Assembly (NCBI GenBank): GCA_003258735.1
Contig: QHME01000022.1
Location: 1-27,740, forward strand
Direction of reading: 5' to 3'
Source: Candidatus Melainabacteria bacterium
GTDB lineage: Bacteria; Cyanobacteriota; Vampirovibrionia; Gastranaerophilales; Gastranaerophilaceae
Length of the DNA stretch: 27,740 nucleotides
Positions within the stretch are counted from its first letter, which is position 1; every line of letters begins with the position of its first letter. This document shows, one piece after another, positions 1-7,561 of the stretch. Below the pieces are notes generated by a model that had not been told where the DNA came from, made no database searches, and saw only the letters and a list, made by a program, of their open reading frames with translations. Made by a program: the position numbers and the translations under genes.

Positions 1-125
1 AGTAATTCAACATCAACGTAATTTCCTCGAACTTTTGCAGATAATACATCAACACTTCCAAAAGCGTTATGTAAATTATTAAATCCATTAAACCTAAAAG
101 ATCCAGATATTTCTTTCCCTGACAT
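1..125 (-). CDS. Partial unknown protein at left edge
   Basis: An open frame begins at an ATG at 125 on the minus strand and runs off the window without a stop, giving about 41 residues (MSGKEISGSFRFNGFNNLHN..., then a V/L/G-rich stretch). The alternation of Gly with small hydrophobic residues resembles the short beta-strand repeats of bactofilin-like or other beta-helical proteins, but this is only an impression. It lies 23 nt after the stop of the upstream gene in the same direction, so they may be co-transcribed. I see no good Shine-Dalgarno sequence before this ATG, so the start could be wrong or translation may depend on the upstream gene. Function unknown. Confidence 0.45.
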   Translation of the reverse strand, partial: MSGKEISGSFRFNGFNNLHNAFGSVDVLSAKVRGNYVDVEL

Positions 126-148
126 TAAATCTGTATAATTATTTTTTT

Positions 149-703
149 CTAAAAATCGCACCAATCTTCGAATTGATTTAAATAGAGATTAAAAAATCTT
201 CTATTCTCATTTTCTTCATCTCTTATACTTTGTTGCATAACTTTATATTTTGCTATTGCATCTTTACGCATTAAGTTCATTGCTTTCTTGCGTGGAGCTT
301 TATATTTAGAATACTGTTCTTTCCCAAATTCCTCTACAAGTTGATTTAAATTTGTTTTTTTATCTTTCATTAAATCAGTAGCTATATTATCATTATCAAA
401 ATACTTATTTAAAACTTTTTTTATTAATTTACCATAAGCAACCTTACTATCATGTGTAGGTTTTGATACATTCGCAATTTTTGCATTTGGGGATAAGGTA
501 ACCAAATCAACACTCGGTTGACTAGTTAATTTTAAATTTTTATTTAGAAGCTTTTTAGGTAAATTTATTGTACTCTTTACTTTGTTGTTAGGTAAGGAAA
601 TAATAGATTTTCCAAAACATTTATTCGAAGAATTTTGAATATATGGATTTACAGCTTGAATAATATTAAATCTTAAATTAGAAAAATTTGGTTGACGAAA
701 CAT
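149..703 (-). CDS. Unknown lysine-rich protein, 184 aa
   Basis: I do not recognise this protein. It starts MFRQPNFSNLRF, is rich in Lys, Asn and Ser, and has no signal peptide or membrane segment. The last ~70 residues are charged and probably helical (KDAIAKYKVMQQSIRDEENE), ending in an aromatic tail (FEDWCDF). Start choice: AGGAG lies 7 nt before the ATG at 703 but only 1 nt before another in-frame ATG at 709, so 703 is preferred. The open frame continues upstream through the tRNA gene, but that part is tRNA sequence read as protein and is excluded. A terminator after tRNA-Ala separates the two, so this gene needs its own promoter. Probably a lineage-specific protein. Confidence 0.6.
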   Translation of the reverse strand: MFRQPNFSNLRFNIIQAVNPYIQNSSNKCFGKSIISLPNNKVKSTINLPKKLLNKNLKLTSQPSVDLVTLSPNAKIANVSKPTHDSKVAYGKLIKKVLNKYFDNDNIATDLMKDKKTNLNQLVEEFGKEQYSKYKAPRKKAMNLMRKDAIAKYKVMQQSIRDEENENRRFFNLYLNQFEDWCDF

Positions 704-730
704 ATACATACTCCTAATATCATTAATACT

Positions 731-752
731 AAAAAAGAGCCTTACGGCTCTT
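731..752 (-). terminator. Rho-independent terminator after tRNA-Ala
   Basis: On the minus strand this reads AAGAGCC-GTAA-GGCTCTT followed directly by a T run: a 7-bp stem with a 4-nt loop. It lies 9 nt past the encoded CCA end of the tRNA, so it ends the tRNA transcript before the unknown gene at 703. Confidence 0.85.
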
Positions 753-761
753 GATTTTAAA

Positions 762-837
762 TGGTGGAGGATAGGAGATTCGAACTCCTGACCCCCTGCG
801 TGCAAAGCAGGTGCTCTACCAGCTGAGCTAATCCCCC
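762..837 (-). tRNA. tRNA-Ala (anticodon TGC)
   Basis: The 76-nt minus-strand sequence folds as a standard cloverleaf. The acceptor is GGGGGAT paired with ATCCTCC, the D-arm is AGCTCAGCTGGTAGAGC-like, the anticodon stem is CCTGC/GCAGG around loop TTTGCAC (anticodon TGC), and the T-arm is AGGAG-TTCGAAC-CTCCT-like. CCA is encoded in the DNA. The acceptor carries a G3:U70 pair, the identity element for alanyl-tRNA synthetase, which agrees with the anticodon. It is a single-gene unit with its own promoter and terminator. Confidence 0.97.
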
Positions 838-882
838 ATTGGCGACTTGCCTTTGGTGTTTTGCTTTCGCTCCACAAGTTCT

Positions 883-910
883 ATTATACATGCTAATTTT
901 TTTTTGTAAA
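883..910 (-). promoter_or_regulatory. Promoter of tRNA-Ala
   Basis: On the minus strand TTTACA (910-905) is followed after 16 bp by a perfect TATAAT (888-883), a near-consensus vegetative promoter. Transcription would start near 876, leaving about 40 nt of 5' leader to be removed before the tRNA at 837. Confidence 0.65.
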
Positions 911-936
911 GGGGTTAGTCAAAAATATTTTTTATT

Positions 937-1251
937 TTATTTTTTCTGTATCAATGCAGACAAAATATCAAAAATATCATCGGTACGATTCGGATACTTT
1001 TGTAACATATCTACAATGGAACAAATTTTATCATTTTGCGATACAAAAAGTTCATAAGGTGCAATATCAAAAAAGTTGATTAAATTCACAAGAGTTTTTG
1101 CCTGCGGAAAACTTTTGCCATTTTCTATACGATTCAAATTATGGGTCTCAAGCCCAATCACCTCGGCTAATGCACTCTGTGTAAGATTCCTTTTCTTGCG
1201 CAAATACTTTAAATTATCACCTAGGCATCTTCTAAATTCTTCAACATCCAT
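937..1251 (-). CDS. XRE-family HTH transcriptional regulator, 104 aa
   Basis: A small DNA-binding protein with a Cro/C1-type helix-turn-helix over residues ~9-63: LKYLRKKRNLTQSALAEVIG, then the recognition-helix region and the typical RIENG segment. The C-terminal ~40 residues are helical and may dimerise. It is divergent from the pseudopilin-like gene at 1387, and the shared 135-bp gap holds a perfect inverted repeat, so local regulation is plausible (inference). There is no Shine-Dalgarno sequence before the ATG at 1251. Instead TAAAAT lies exactly 6 nt upstream on the minus strand, with TTTATA 17 bp before that, suggesting a leaderless transcript. Target and signal are unknown. Confidence 0.85.
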   Translation of the reverse strand: MDVEEFRRCLGDNLKYLRKKRNLTQSALAEVIGLETHNLNRIENGKSFPQAKTLVNLINFFDIAPYELFVSQNDKICSIVDMLQKYPNRTDDIFDILSALIQKK

Positions 1252-1286
1252 AGTCTAATTTTAGTTAATTTTTAGGCAAATATAAA
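1252..1286 (-). promoter_or_regulatory. Putative leaderless promoter of the XRE regulator
   Basis: On the minus strand TTTATA, a 17-bp spacer, TAAAAT (1263-1258), then 6 nt (TAGACT) lead directly to the ATG at 1251. The expected start of transcription coincides with the start codon. AT-rich sequence makes chance matches likely, so support comes mainly from the missing Shine-Dalgarno sequence and from the same layout at 22947 and 25239. Confidence 0.4.
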
Positions 1287-1324
1287 TACCGTTTCAAAAT
1301 ACTTAATTCTAAATATTATTGATT

Positions 1325-1347
1325 AATATACCGTCGCATGGTATATT
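1325..1347. promoter_or_regulatory. Inverted-repeat operator overlapping an extended -10
   Basis: AATATACC (1325-1332) and GGTATATT (1340-1347) are exact reverse complements separated by 7 bp (GTCGCAT). The right arm contains TGG-TATATT (1339-1347), an extended -10 for the plus-strand gene at 1387, with a start expected near 1354. A dimeric repressor bound here would block that promoter. The divergent XRE protein is the obvious candidate (inference). Confidence 0.5.
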
Positions 1348-1386
1348 GGAAATAATTTATAACACTAAATACAGAAGGAGCTATTT

Positions 1387-2169
1387 ATGAAAAAGAAAGA
1401 ATTACTTATATATACTTTAAATAATGGTGCTAGGCACATGGATTTGCTCCCAACTAAAGCAAAATTTGGATTCACTCTTGCTGAGGTGCTTATTACTCTT
1501 GGGATAATCGGAATAGCTGCAGCAATGACAATTCCGACATTGATGTCAAAGATTCAGAAATTGCAAATTGAATCCCAAATTAAAGAAAACTATTCAAGTA
1601 TTGTTCAGGCAATGAAAATGGGTGAAAATGATGACGTTGAAGATGTTTCAATCAGCAGCAATGCTGAATCTTTGAAACATTGGTTTGACACCTTTTTAGC
1701 TCCTTATTTTAAGGTTGAGGCATTTTGTGTACACGAATCAGGTTGTTGGCATAAAAAAGGTGTGGTAAAGACTTTAAACAATTTAACCCCAACTTATGAA
1801 ACTGACGTAGGAAATAATGAGGCAAATATTGGTTGGAATGCCGTAACATTCAGAACGGCAAAAGGAGCATATTTTGACTTAGACTGGACAGGTAGTGCCA
1901 ATACAAAAAAATTATTTGGAATAGATTCTAACAATACAACTTTACAATTTTATTTTGATGTGAATGGTGACAGGCGCCCAAATGTAATTGGTAAAGATAT
2001 TTTTATTTTAGTTTATGATAAAGATAAAGGGTTTCTACCTGCAGGTCATGATAGAACCAAAGAAGAAGTAAAAGACAATTGTTTTAATGGAAATGGTTAT
2101 TGGTGTTTGGAATATATAAGAGCGAATGGTTGGACTATCCCAGAACAAGTATGGAAACGCAAGAAGTAG
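1387..2169 (+). CDS. Type IV pilin/type II pseudopilin-like protein, 260 aa
   Basis: A surface or secretion-associated protein with a class III signal peptide. An unusually long leader of ~27 residues is followed by the prepilin peptidase site and hydrophobic helix (G-FTLAEVLITLGIIGIAAAM), with Glu at +5 as needed for assembly and methylation. The globular part ends in a region typical of this family in gut Melainabacteria: a D-NGD--PN--GKD segment, paired cysteines and a terminal NGW-IP stretch. AGGAG 8 nt before the ATG gives a clear start. It stands alone, with no other pilus genes in the window, so it probably belongs to a set of dispersed pilin-like genes served by machinery elsewhere. 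Whether it forms a filament or an adhesin is unknown. Confidence 0.85.
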   Translation: MKKKELLIYTLNNGARHMDLLPTKAKFGFTLAEVLITLGIIGIAAAMTIPTLMSKIQKLQIESQIKENYSSIVQAMKMGENDDVEDVSISSNAESLKHWFDTFLAPYFKVEAFCVHESGCWHKKGVVKTLNNLTPTYETDVGNNEANIGWNAVTFRTAKGAYFDLDWTGSANTKKLFGIDSNNTTLQFYFDVNGDRRPNVIGKDIFILVYDKDKGFLPAGHDRTKEEVKDNCFNGNGYWCLEYIRANGWTIPEQVWKRKK

Positions 2170-2302
2170 TTGGCTTGAAATAGCGGTATTTGTTTGCTGA
2201 TTATTGAAAAGGTTCTGAAATTCCGAATTTGAACAGAATATTTCGTCTCACTTTAGTTCAACTCACATTCCAGTCAATTCATAATGTCGGTTAATCCTTT
2301 TT

Positions 2303-2518
2303 GTCATGCTGAACTTGTTTCCACTACTATCCCAAATAAAATTCATCTAAAAGAAAGCTGGATTGCTTCGCTATCGCTCGCAATGACGATATTGAAAATA
2401 CGTAATGTCATTGCGAAGGAGTGCATTTGCACGACTATGACAATCCATTTTTGCTATTTAATACTATTTTATTTCGTAGTTTTACCATATATTGATTACA
2501 GGATTTATTCGGAATGAC
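2303..2518. repeat. REP-like intergenic palindromic repeat cluster
   Basis: GTCATGCTGAACTTGTTTC (2303-2321) matches GTCATTCCGAACTGGTTTC at 22859-22877 in 16 of 19 positions. TTCGGAATGAC (2508-2518) is the exact reverse complement of GTCATTCCGAA found at 22815 and 22859. Inside lies a hairpin-forming pair: TGGATTG (2359-2365) with CAATCCA (2441-2447), and CGCAATGAC (2379-2387) with GTCATTGCG (2407-2415). Two sites in one window with shared words point to a dispersed genomic repeat family. Confidence 0.65.
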
Positions 2519-2633
2519 ATAGGCTAATTTGTCCAGTATGTAGTGTTTTAACGCAAAACCATTTCAATATCGGCATAGCATACAGACATCCTCCCCCACT
2601 CAAGTATCACCCCTTTGTCAATCTTCTTAATAA

Positions 2634-2664
2634 TTAAACACTATCTGCTTGTTTGTAATATAAT
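2634..2664 (+). promoter_or_regulatory. Putative dapA promoter
   Basis: A perfect TATAAT at 2659-2664 is preceded by TTAAAC at 2634-2639 with a long 19-bp spacer. The -10 is convincing and the -35 weak. Transcription would begin near 2671, giving a ~30-nt leader that contains the ribosome binding site AGAGGAT. Confidence 0.4.
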
Positions 2665-2700
2665 AAACTGGTATAGATTAGGGAAGCAGAGGATATTTAT

Positions 2701-3609
2701 ATGACTTTAAGATATGATTGCGGAGAAGTTATTACTGCAATGGTCACCCCTATGGAAAAAACGGGATTCATTGACTATGACAAAGTTGAAACTTTGGCAA
2801 AACACTTGATTAACTCAGGAAGTGACGCGCTACTTGTGGCAGGGACTTCAGGAGAATCTCCAACACTAACTAACGAAGAAGAAATTGAACTGGTAAACAC
2901 CGTAAAAAGAGCTGCTGCGAACAAAGCAAAAATCATCCTTGGAGCAGGTTCAAATTCTACGGAAACCGCCATTGAATATACAAAATTGGCACAAAAAGAA
3001 GAAGTTGATGCAATTTTATCAGTTGTACCTTATTACAACAAGCCAAATCAAAAAGGCATGATTGCTCACTTTTCAGCGATTGCAGAATCAACAAATTTGC
3101 CAATAATTTTATACAACATTCCATCAAGAACAGGTGTTGCAATGTTGCCGGAGACTGTTGCATATTTGGCTGAAAACTTTAAAAATATCATTGGTATTAA
3201 ACAAAGTTGTCCTGATATGGACAAAATTACTGAGATGAAAATGCTTTGTCCTGACGACTTTGCAATTTATTCTGGGGATGACAGTTTGACTTTACCAATG
3301 TTGTCACTTGGTGCACATGGCGTAATTTCAGTTGCATCACATTTATTTGGATCTGAAATTAAATCCATGATTCGCAACTTCAAATCAGGTGAATACATTG
3401 CTGCAAGAAATATGCATCGCAAATTGTACCCTGTATTTAAAGAATTATTTATGGCACCAAATCCGATTCCTGCAAAAGCAGCTTTGGCATACAAAGGTTT
3501 AATCGGTGAATATGTAAGAAAGCCATTGGTTACATTGAGTGATGAAGAGAAAAGTGAATTATTTGATGTAATCGACAGCGTAAAGAAAGAATTAAGCGAA
3601 GAGGGTTAG
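2701..3609 (+). CDS. dapA: 4-hydroxy-tetrahydrodipicolinate synthase
   Basis: DapA condenses pyruvate with aspartate semialdehyde, the first committed step to diaminopimelate and lysine, in the cytoplasm. The 302 residues match the family length (~290-300). Visible features are the pyruvate-binding GTSGES (48-53, usually GTTGES), Tyr111 in YYNKP, Tyr138 and Arg143 in YNIPSRTG, and the Schiff-base lysine Lys167 in IIGIKQS. The usual wording after the lysine is KEASGD, so KQSCPD is a minor divergence next to the active site. AGAGGAT before the ATG supports the start. It is followed after 77 bp by secD in the same direction. No terminator separates them, so read-through into secDF is possible. 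Confidence 0.95.
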   Translation: MTLRYDCGEVITAMVTPMEKTGFIDYDKVETLAKHLINSGSDALLVAGTSGESPTLTNEEEIELVNTVKRAAANKAKIILGAGSNSTETAIEYTKLAQKEEVDAILSVVPYYNKPNQKGMIAHFSAIAESTNLPIILYNIPSRTGVAMLPETVAYLAENFKNIIGIKQSCPDMDKITEMKMLCPDDFAIYSGDDSLTLPMLSLGAHGVISVASHLFGSEIKSMIRNFKSGEYIAARNMHRKLYPVFKELFMAPNPIPAKAALAYKGLIGEYVRKPLVTLSDEEKSELFDVIDSVKKELSEEG

Positions 3610-3686
3610 TTCTTTTTTCCGTAATTTAAAGTATTATAAATTGAAAGATATTATTAATAGTCACAGTATATAATGAGGGTAAAAAA

Positions 3687-5018
3687 TTGAAAAACAAAAT
3701 TATTATGTTTTGGGTGATTGTAGCAATTATCATTGCCAGCATTGTTACAATTTACAAAAAACCTACCAAACTGGGACTTGACCTTGTAGGTGGTTCAAGA
3801 ATTATGCTTGAAGCCAAAACTACAGACTCAGTCTCAAAGATTACTCCTGATGTTATGAGCCGATTGCAGTATGCAATCGAAAGCCGTGTAAACAAACTTG
3901 GGGTATCTGAAACAAGTGTTGCCCAAATCGGCGACAAAAGATTGTTGGTTGAAATTCCTCAAATCACAGATTTGAAAGAGGCAGAGGCATTTTTAGGCAA
4001 AACTGCTCAATTGGAATTTAAACAACCTGTATTTGATGCAAACAAACAACCGAAAAGAGACGCACAAGGTCAATACTTGTGGGAATCAACCGGTTTATCA
4101 GGCGAAGATTTGAAATCTGCCTCAATCGGTTCTGACCAAACAGGTCAATGGACTGTATCATTAGAATTTAACGGAAAAGGTGCTACAAAATTTGCCGAAT
4201 TGACTCAAAAGCTTGTAGGTCAACAAATGGCAATCTTCTTTGATGGAGAAGAAATTTCTGCTCCGGTAATCAGAGAAGCAATTTTTGGCGGTAGAGCCGA
4301 AATTTCAGGCGGTTCAAGCGGATTCAAATACGAAGAGGCTGAAAGAATGGTTAATTTGTTGAACGCAGGTGCATTGCCTGTTCCATCAGACATCATTCAA
4401 GAAAACACTGTTGGCCCGACTTTGGGTGCTGATAGTATCGAAAAATCAAAATTTGCAGGTATCTTGGGTATCGGACTTGTTATGATATTTATGGTTCTTT
4501 ACTACAGATTGCCTGGTGTTATTGCTGACATTGCGTTGATAATTTATGCATTAATCTTATTTGCATTATTCAAGATTATTCCGGTAACATTAACACTTGC
4601 AGGTATTGCAGGTTTCATCCTATCTGTAGGTATGGCGGTTGATGCTAACATCTTGATTTTTGAAAGAACAAAAGAAGAATTGAAAGCTGGTAGAAACTTG
4701 TTCACAGCAATCAATTCAGGTTTTGATAGAGCATTCACAAGTATCTTTGATTCAAATATGACAACAGTTTTGGCTTGTGTAATTTTGTATTTCTTGGGTA
4801 CAAGTGTTGTTAAAGGTTTCGCTTTAACATTGGCATTAGGTGTAGTTGTTTCAATGTTCACAGCGATTACAGTTACTAAAAACTTCATGCACTTAATCTT
4901 CGGAACAGGAGAATTGAAATATCCTGCATTGTTCGGCTTATCTAAAGATGAAATCGGACAAGGTTATGAAGTAAAAGAAACTAAACGTGAAAAAGCTCGT
5001 TTTGGTATTTTAGACTAG
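3687..5018 (+). CDS. secD: Protein translocase subunit SecD
   Basis: SecD forms with SecF an inner-membrane RND-type complex that uses the proton-motive force to help pull proteins through SecYEG. Residues 5-22 form the first membrane helix, followed by GLDLVGGSR (30-38, usually GLDLRGG). The periplasmic P1 region runs to ~250 and five more helices follow. The conserved VDANILIFER motif lies at 318-327 in the fourth helix. At 443 residues it is short for a bacterial SecD, with a compact P1 head. The start is taken as TTG at 3687 because GAGGG lies 7 nt upstream; an ATG at 3705 would cut into the first helix. The gap to secF is 20 nt. Confidence 0.96.
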   Translation: MKNKIIMFWVIVAIIIASIVTIYKKPTKLGLDLVGGSRIMLEAKTTDSVSKITPDVMSRLQYAIESRVNKLGVSETSVAQIGDKRLLVEIPQITDLKEAEAFLGKTAQLEFKQPVFDANKQPKRDAQGQYLWESTGLSGEDLKSASIGSDQTGQWTVSLEFNGKGATKFAELTQKLVGQQMAIFFDGEEISAPVIREAIFGGRAEISGGSSGFKYEEAERMVNLLNAGALPVPSDIIQENTVGPTLGADSIEKSKFAGILGIGLVMIFMVLYYRLPGVIADIALIIYALILFALFKIIPVTLTLAGIAGFILSVGMAVDANILIFERTKEELKAGRNLFTAINSGFDRAFTSIFDSNMTTVLACVILYFLGTSVVKGFALTLALGVVVSMFTAITVTKNFMHLIFGTGELKYPALFGLSKDEIGQGYEVKETKREKARFGILD

Positions 5019-5038
5019 GAAAGTTGAGGTAAAATAAA

Positions 5039-6010
5039 ATGTTTCATTTCAATAAAACAGTGCATGTCGTAAAATACAGAATCCTTTGGATGGTTTTATC
5101 AGCATGCTTACTATTGCCAGGAATTTGCGCAATGGTATATTCAATGATTACATATCCGACACACTCTCCTGTGAAAGTTGGTATTGACTACACAGGCGGA
5201 ACAATCCTACAATATGGTGTTGCGGATACTATCAACAATGAAGCTGTTGCAAAAACAAGAGAAGATTTGGACAATATCGGTGTTCAAAATCCATATATTC
5301 AAATTTTAAATGTAAACCCAACAGCAGAAAACAAAAATATTAAATCAATTATTTCAATCAGAACAAAATTCATTGATGAAGGTTCTGATACTGCAGACCA
5401 AATTACAGATGTTGTAAAAAGCGAATACAAAAACGCTGAATTGATTCAAGTAAGTTCAGTTGGTGCAACTCTTGGTAAAGAATTGTTCAAAATGTCATTG
5501 TTAGCTTTGGCATTAGCAATTTTGGGTATGACAATATATATCTCATTGAGATTTAAATTCGATTATGCACTAGCAGCAATTCTGGGTTTGGTGCATGACG
5601 TAATATTTGTAGTCGGTGTCTTTTCAATACTTGGAATCTTCTGTGATGTACAAGTGGATGGCTTGTTCTTGACTGCGATATTAACAATCATCGGTTATTC
5701 TATCAACGATACAGTTGTAACATTCGATAGAATCAGAGAAAACTTGAGATACTACGGTAAGAAAATGTCATTTGGTGAAATTGTAGATGCATCAGTAAAC
5801 CAAACATTGGCAAGAAGTATCAACACAGCATTGACTGTATTTATTACGTTGGCTGCATTGTATTTCTTTGGCGGTGTAACAACAAAAGACTTCGTATTAG
5901 CAATGATGCTTGGTGTTGTTGTCGGTGTATATTCAAGTGTATTCTTCTGTAGTATGCTTGTTGATTTCTGGGAAGAAAGAAAAAACAAAAAAGTTGCAAC
6001 AGCTGCTTAG
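5039..6010 (+). CDS. secF: Protein translocase subunit SecF
   Basis: Partner of SecD in the SecDF translocation motor. The 323-residue protein has a first membrane helix at ~15-37, the family signature GIDYTGGT (48-55, normally GIDFTGG), a periplasmic domain, then five helices. The last half contains YSINDTVVTFDRIRENL, the SecF counterpart of the SecD proton-path motif. GAGG lies about 9 nt before the ATG. It follows secD by 20 nt and ends shortly before a strong terminator, so secDF (perhaps with dapA) forms one transcription unit. Confidence 0.96.
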   Translation: MFHFNKTVHVVKYRILWMVLSACLLLPGICAMVYSMITYPTHSPVKVGIDYTGGTILQYGVADTINNEAVAKTREDLDNIGVQNPYIQILNVNPTAENKNIKSIISIRTKFIDEGSDTADQITDVVKSEYKNAELIQVSSVGATLGKELFKMSLLALALAILGMTIYISLRFKFDYALAAILGLVHDVIFVVGVFSILGIFCDVQVDGLFLTAILTIIGYSINDTVVTFDRIRENLRYYGKKMSFGEIVDASVNQTLARSINTALTVFITLAALYFFGGVTTKDFVLAMMLGVVVGVYSSVFFCSMLVDFWEERKNKKVATAA

Positions 6011-6026
6011 TTGTTTAAATCATTAT

Positions 6027-6058
6027 AAAAAAGACCTCGAAAATTTCGAGGTCTTTTT
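6027..6058. terminator. Bidirectional terminator between secF and XRE gene
   Basis: GACCTCGA (6033-6040), loop AAATT, TCGAGGTC (6046-6053), flanked by A6 on the left and T5 on the right. The stem extends through the A/T flanks, and both strands carry a U tract after the hairpin. It ends secF on the plus strand and, at the very end of its coding region, the XRE gene on the minus strand. Confidence 0.92.
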
Positions 6059-6290
6059 AGTTTTCTAAATTATTTCTGTCAAAAAGTTTTTCAAAATCTA
6101 AATCCAGTGCATCCATAATTGCAACAATGACTGATAGCGATGTATTCGTCTCTCCGCGCTCAATTGTACCGACTACTTGTCCATAAGATACCCCTATGCG
6201 CTCAGCTAATTGTTCTTGTGACAAGCCTGCTCTATTGCGTTCCGCTTTTAAATTTCTGCCAAATTCTTGAAAAAGAAAGAACGAACCCAC
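6057..6290 (-). CDS. Small XRE-family HTH regulator, 77 aa
   Basis: Almost the whole protein is a Cro/C1-type HTH: FGRNLKAERNRAGLSQEQLA, then ERIGVSYGQVVGTIERGE, and the closing helices ALDLDFEKLF. There is no extra sensor domain, so it probably acts as a simple dimeric repressor. The start is GTG at 6290: an in-frame stop lies 9 nt upstream and no ATG precedes the HTH. Its stop overlaps the edge of the bidirectional terminator. A TACCC...GGGTA dyad at 6298-6321 just upstream of the start could be an autoregulatory operator, but this is weak. Target unknown. Confidence 0.82.
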   Translation of the reverse strand: MGSFFLFQEFGRNLKAERNRAGLSQEQLAERIGVSYGQVVGTIERGETNTSLSVIVAIMDALDLDFEKLFDRNNLEN

Positions 6291-6373
6291 AACAACCTAC
6301 CCTCTACATCGGAGATGGGTAACATGTATGCTTTTTAATATCAACATTGATAGATTCTCAAATAGGATAAAGT

Positions 6374-7543
6374 CTATATTGCGTAAATTACACTTCTCAA
6401 ATTTTCATCAACAACAGAATCTAAAGCCTTATGTTTATCATCGTTTGTCAACACACCTAAAATTTTTAAAACTTCCAATGCTTTTAAAACAATGGTCGGA
6501 TTTGCTGAACTTAACAAACTTCTAACCTTATTTTCGTCTTCCGTAAATTCGAGTGCTGAAAAGACAAACAAACTACCATCTTCCAACTCTTCATCTACAA
6601 GTGCATACAATTCACCAATATTCATTGTTGATAAAAGCTTTTTGATATCATTAACTTCTTGTTTGGTATCCTTCGTTTCATCAAAAAGATATTCATCATT
6701 TTCTGTCAGAGTATCGAATTTGTCTACCGCGTTTATCAGTACAACTGCAACTTTTGAATCTTTATGCCCATTTATCAGCATTTCTAAAAACTCATATAAT
6801 CTGAAATCAAAAATTTGAGCCAAGCCTAAAATTTCACCAAGCCCATTAATGATAGAATTTAAAACGAACAATCCGTCTTCTTGATTTTGTTTATATAATT
6901 CAAACAAGTTGGTCAAATAAAGCAATTCACCTGCAATATTTTCAGCCATTGAAGATTTTTTCATCGCACTAATTACTTCTGGTACAACAGCTTTGTCTCC
7001 ATAAGATACAAGAAATTTCACTCCATCAAGTATTGTAAACTCATCATCGGAATTGAGTTTTTCTAAAGCTTGCTTGTAAGATGTTTTATCTCCAAGTAAA
7101 GCTAATGTTGAAGCACAATTTGAACTCAATGCAGAATTTTCACTATATGCATTTTTTTGAAGAAATTCAAGTGCCAAAGGGTCTTGAACAAATGCAAAAA
7201 ACTTTGCACAATACGTTTTTTCTTCATCTGTTCCGTTTTCAAAGATTTCCAGTAATTTATCTGTCAAATCTTCATTTGCAAACTTCACCAAATTAGAAAC
7301 GATAAAATCTTCATAAAACGGTGAATAATATTTCAATAAAGCAAGTAAATTCATATAATTTGACTCATTACAAACTTTGCTGAGTCTATTTGCAACATTT
7401 TGCTTTACAAAATCAAACAAAAAATCATCCGAACCAACAAGCTCAGCAAATAACTCCACATCAGGAGTATTAATTAGAGCATAAGCTAACGGTTCAAAAT
7501 CTTTCGGATTTTTGCCGGTAAGTTTCTTTAGATTTTCACTCAT
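6374..7543 (-). CDS. HEAT-like helical repeat protein, 389 aa
   Basis: I do not recognise a named family. The protein is nearly all helical and acidic, with repeated ~30-residue helix pairs of the HEAT/armadillo style, for example residues ~125-200 (LALEFLQKNA, ASTLALLGD, DGVKFLVSYGDKAVVPEVIS) and near the C-terminus (NPTIVLKALEVLKILGVL). No signal peptide, membrane helix or catalytic motif is visible, so it is probably a cytoplasmic scaffold or adaptor. It begins 18 nt after the DprA-like gene and should be co-transcribed with it. The ribosome binding site is poor (AAGG ~13 nt before the ATG), so translation may be coupled. A link to DNA uptake or repair is suggested only by the neighbour. 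Confidence 0.7.
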   Translation of the reverse strand: MSENLKKLTGKNPKDFEPLAYALINTPDVELFAELVGSDDFLFDFVKQNVANRLSKVCNESNYMNLLALLKYYSPFYEDFIVSNLVKFANEDLTDKLLEIFENGTDEEKTYCAKFFAFVQDPLALEFLQKNAYSENSALSSNCASTLALLGDKTSYKQALEKLNSDDEFTILDGVKFLVSYGDKAVVPEVISAMKKSSMAENIAGELLYLTNLFELYKQNQEDGLFVLNSIINGLGEILGLAQIFDFRLYEFLEMLINGHKDSKVAVVLINAVDKFDTLTENDEYLFDETKDTKQEVNDIKKLLSTMNIGELYALVDEELEDGSLFVFSALEFTEDENKVRSLLSSANPTIVLKALEVLKILGVLTNDDKHKALDSVVDENLRSVIYAI

Positions 7544-7561
7544 AATAAAGAAAACCTTAAA

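Larger units (their letters stand above)
2170..2700. other. Gene-free interval with dispersed repeats
   Basis: About 530 bp without a credible gene. From ~2300 to ~2520 it holds palindromic repeat sequence (listed separately). 2521-2640 shows nothing I can name. The end carries the dapA promoter and ribosome binding site. An open frame at 2284-2517 exists but runs through the repeats and is not considered a gene. Confidence 0.7.

Noticed and set aside
704..877. Upstream extension of the unknown gene that ends at 149, adding ~58 residues
   Set aside because: The extension is the tRNA-Ala gene and its terminator read as protein (ISSAGRAPALHAGGQEFESP is a familiar tRNA artefact). The ribosome binding site points to 703.
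839..1057. 72-codon plus-strand frame between tRNA-Ala and the XRE gene
   Set aside because: It overlaps the tRNA promoter and antisense of the XRE gene, has biased composition and no start signal.
2211..2240. Hairpin after the pseudopilin gene (AAATTC/GAATTT core) as a terminator
   Set aside because: The stem is AT-rich and bulged, with no T tract.
2284..2517. 77-codon open frame on the plus strand
   Set aside because: It runs through the palindromic repeats; its start (HAELVS-type wording) is a common spurious translation of such repeats, and there is no ribosome binding site.
2303..2518. CRISPR array
   Set aside because: Repeats are few, irregularly spaced and in mixed orientation, with no cas genes.
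3669..3674. TATAAT just before secD as a promoter
   Set aside because: Transcription from it would start after the GAGGG ribosome binding site of secD, and there is no -35 at the right distance.
6298..6321. TACCC...GGGTA dyad upstream of the small XRE gene as an operator
   Set aside because: Only 5-bp arms match with the interior mostly mismatched; mentioned with the gene but not strong enough as a feature.
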